From positions 1-6,359 of the forward strand of contig DATJCC010000116.1 in NCBI GenBank assembly GCA_035514995.1: 6,359 bases of DNA. The letters run 5' to 3'. Position 1 is the stretch's first letter, and the number at the start of each line of letters is the position of its first letter. The stretch is from Leucobacter_A sp035514995. GTDB taxonomy: Bacteria > Actinomycetota > Actinomycetes > Actinomycetales > Microbacteriaceae. The notes below the pieces were generated by a model that made no database searches, had not been told where the DNA came from, and saw only the letters and a program-made list of their open reading frames with translations. Below, piece after piece: positions 5,667 to 6,359 of the stretch. The position numbers and the translations under genes are program-made.

Positions 5667-6359
5667 ATGGCGCTTGGACCCATTGTTGTGAGGAGCACGC
5701 TTCCTGAGACGCGTGCTCAGGTCTGGCAGATGCTTACTAGTGACGAATCTAGAACCAATTGGTGGCCGGAAACTCAGATCGTTGCTGAAATGGGCGGTCG
5801 TATAGTTGAATCTGCAAAAAGTAAGACGGTCTCTGAAGAAGGAACGGATTCAAACGAAATATTGCGTGAGGGCACAGTAGACGTGCATGTGCCCGAGCAA
5901 ACCTTAGGGTTTCGCTGGAAAAATTTAGCTGCAGACAATGACAGTAACGTCGTGATTTTGCTCAGACCTGATGACGAAAACATGGATCACACAGTCATTA
6001 CTGTGATAGAAAGCGGTTTCGCAGGTCACCCCGATGCTGCAGAGCTTGTCGAAACTGCTAATAACAGGTGGACAGGGCTGCTAAACACACTAGAAGCCGT
6101 CGTGACAGGTGAAGAGATAACAAGCGAAGATTCAAGTGCTCAAGAAACAGCTGAAGAAAATGATGCTGAAGAAACCACCGAAGAAGAAAACCTTGTTCAA
6201 GATAGTACTGTTTTAGAAGATACTGCTGCAGAAGATGTTGTTGCAGAAAGCACTGGTGAAGAAGGCACTGTTGCAGAAGGCACTGTTGCAGAAAACACTG
6301 GTGAAGAAGGCACTGTTGCAGAAAATGCTGTTGCAGAAAATGCTACGGAAGACAGCTCG
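5667..6359 (+). CDS. SRPBCC (AHSA1/START-like) domain protein with acidic repeat tail, 3'-truncated
   Basis: The frame stays open for 231 codons to the window end, with no stop. Residues about 1-148 look like an SRPBCC domain of the AHSA1 type, a helix-grip fold with a hydrophobic ligand cavity. Seen are an N-terminal strand IVVRSTLPETRAQVWQML, NWWPE, a central FRWKNL strand, then TVITVIESGF and a C-terminal helix RWTGLLNTLEAVV that would cap the cavity. Residues 149-231 form a low-complexity tail with 29 Asp/Glu, no Lys, Arg or His and no aromatics, in a pentapeptide rhythm such as TVAEG, TVAEN and TGEEG. The start is fixed by AGGAGG 6 bases upstream. The gene follows proS by 133 bases. No ligand or partner can be named. 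AHSA1-type domains include Hsp90-activator-like and polyketide-related proteins, but nothing here selects one. Domain call from pattern only. Confidence 0.85.
   Translation, partial: MALGPIVVRSTLPETRAQVWQMLTSDESRTNWWPETQIVAEMGGRIVESAKSKTVSEEGTDSNEILREGTVDVHVPEQTLGFRWKNLAADNDSNVVILLRPDDENMDHTVITVIESGFAGHPDAAELVETANNRWTGLLNTLEAVVTGEEITSEDSSAQETAEENDAEETTEEENLVQDSTVLEDTAAEDVVAESTGEEGTVAEGTVAENTGEEGTVAENAVAENATEDSS
6147..6356 (+). repeat. In-frame 15-bp minisatellite encoding an acidic pentapeptide repeat
   Basis: Fourteen consecutive 15-base units keep one register from 6147 to 6356: TAEEN, DAEET, TEEEN, LVQDS, TVLED, TAAED, VVAES, TGEEG, TVAEG, TVAEN, TGEEG, TVAEN, AVAEN, ATEDS. Glu or Asp at the fourth residue is nearly constant. 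DNA identity rises towards the 3' end, and a 28-base word at 6251-6278 recurs exactly at 6296-6323. The 45-base block 6252-6296 (three units) is repeated at 6297-6341 with five differences. Because the period is a multiple of three, copy-number change would alter tail length without frameshift. The window ends at its edge, so the array may continue. Confidence 0.88.

Noticed and set aside
5774..5983. Minus-strand 69-codon frame
   Set aside because: It is the antisense shadow of the SRPBCC gene, which has a consensus ribosome site and a coherent domain.

Overview
This window looks like a chromosomal segment of an actinobacterium (Actinomycetota), probably in or near Microbacteriaceae. The evidence is the pairing of a PdtaS-type histidine kinase with an Rv3235-like (DUF6459) protein, and actinobacterial-type RlmB and ProRS sequences. 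Base composition is well below that of typical high-GC actinobacteria (AT-rich spacers, many A/T-ending codons), which suggests a reduced-GC lineage. The species cannot be named from this sequence.

Layout. From 2 to 838 (+) lies the 3' part of rlmB, whose start is outside the window. An AT-rich convergent spacer follows (839-1020), with weak hairpins and a degenerate 12-13 bp tandem array. A small Rv3235-like gene is on the minus strand (1416-1021). A 190-base divergent control region (1417-1606) leads into a plus-strand run of pdtaS (1607-3094), a YczE/YitT-like six-helix membrane protein (3098-3748) and proS (3770-5533). The gaps are only 3 and 21 bases, so the three are probably co-transcribed. 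A spacer with a five-unit 14-bp tandem repeat (5536-5605) precedes an SRPBCC/AHSA1-like gene (5667 to past the window end). That gene has a consensus Shine-Dalgarno sequence and a long acidic tail encoded by a 15-bp minisatellite.

Function. RlmB and ProRS are translation housekeeping genes. PdtaS is a cytosolic sensor kinase which, in mycobacteria, signals to the RNA-binding ANTAR regulator PdtaR; no pdtaR is present here. The membrane protein and the Rv3235-like protein have no established function. I see no mobile element, CRISPR array, tRNA or rRNA, and no convincing new multi-gene system. The most unusual signals are three unrelated tandem-repeat arrays within 6.4 kb, the acidic repeat tail on the SRPBCC protein, and a PdtaS lacking the two sensor-domain cysteines known from the mycobacterial protein.
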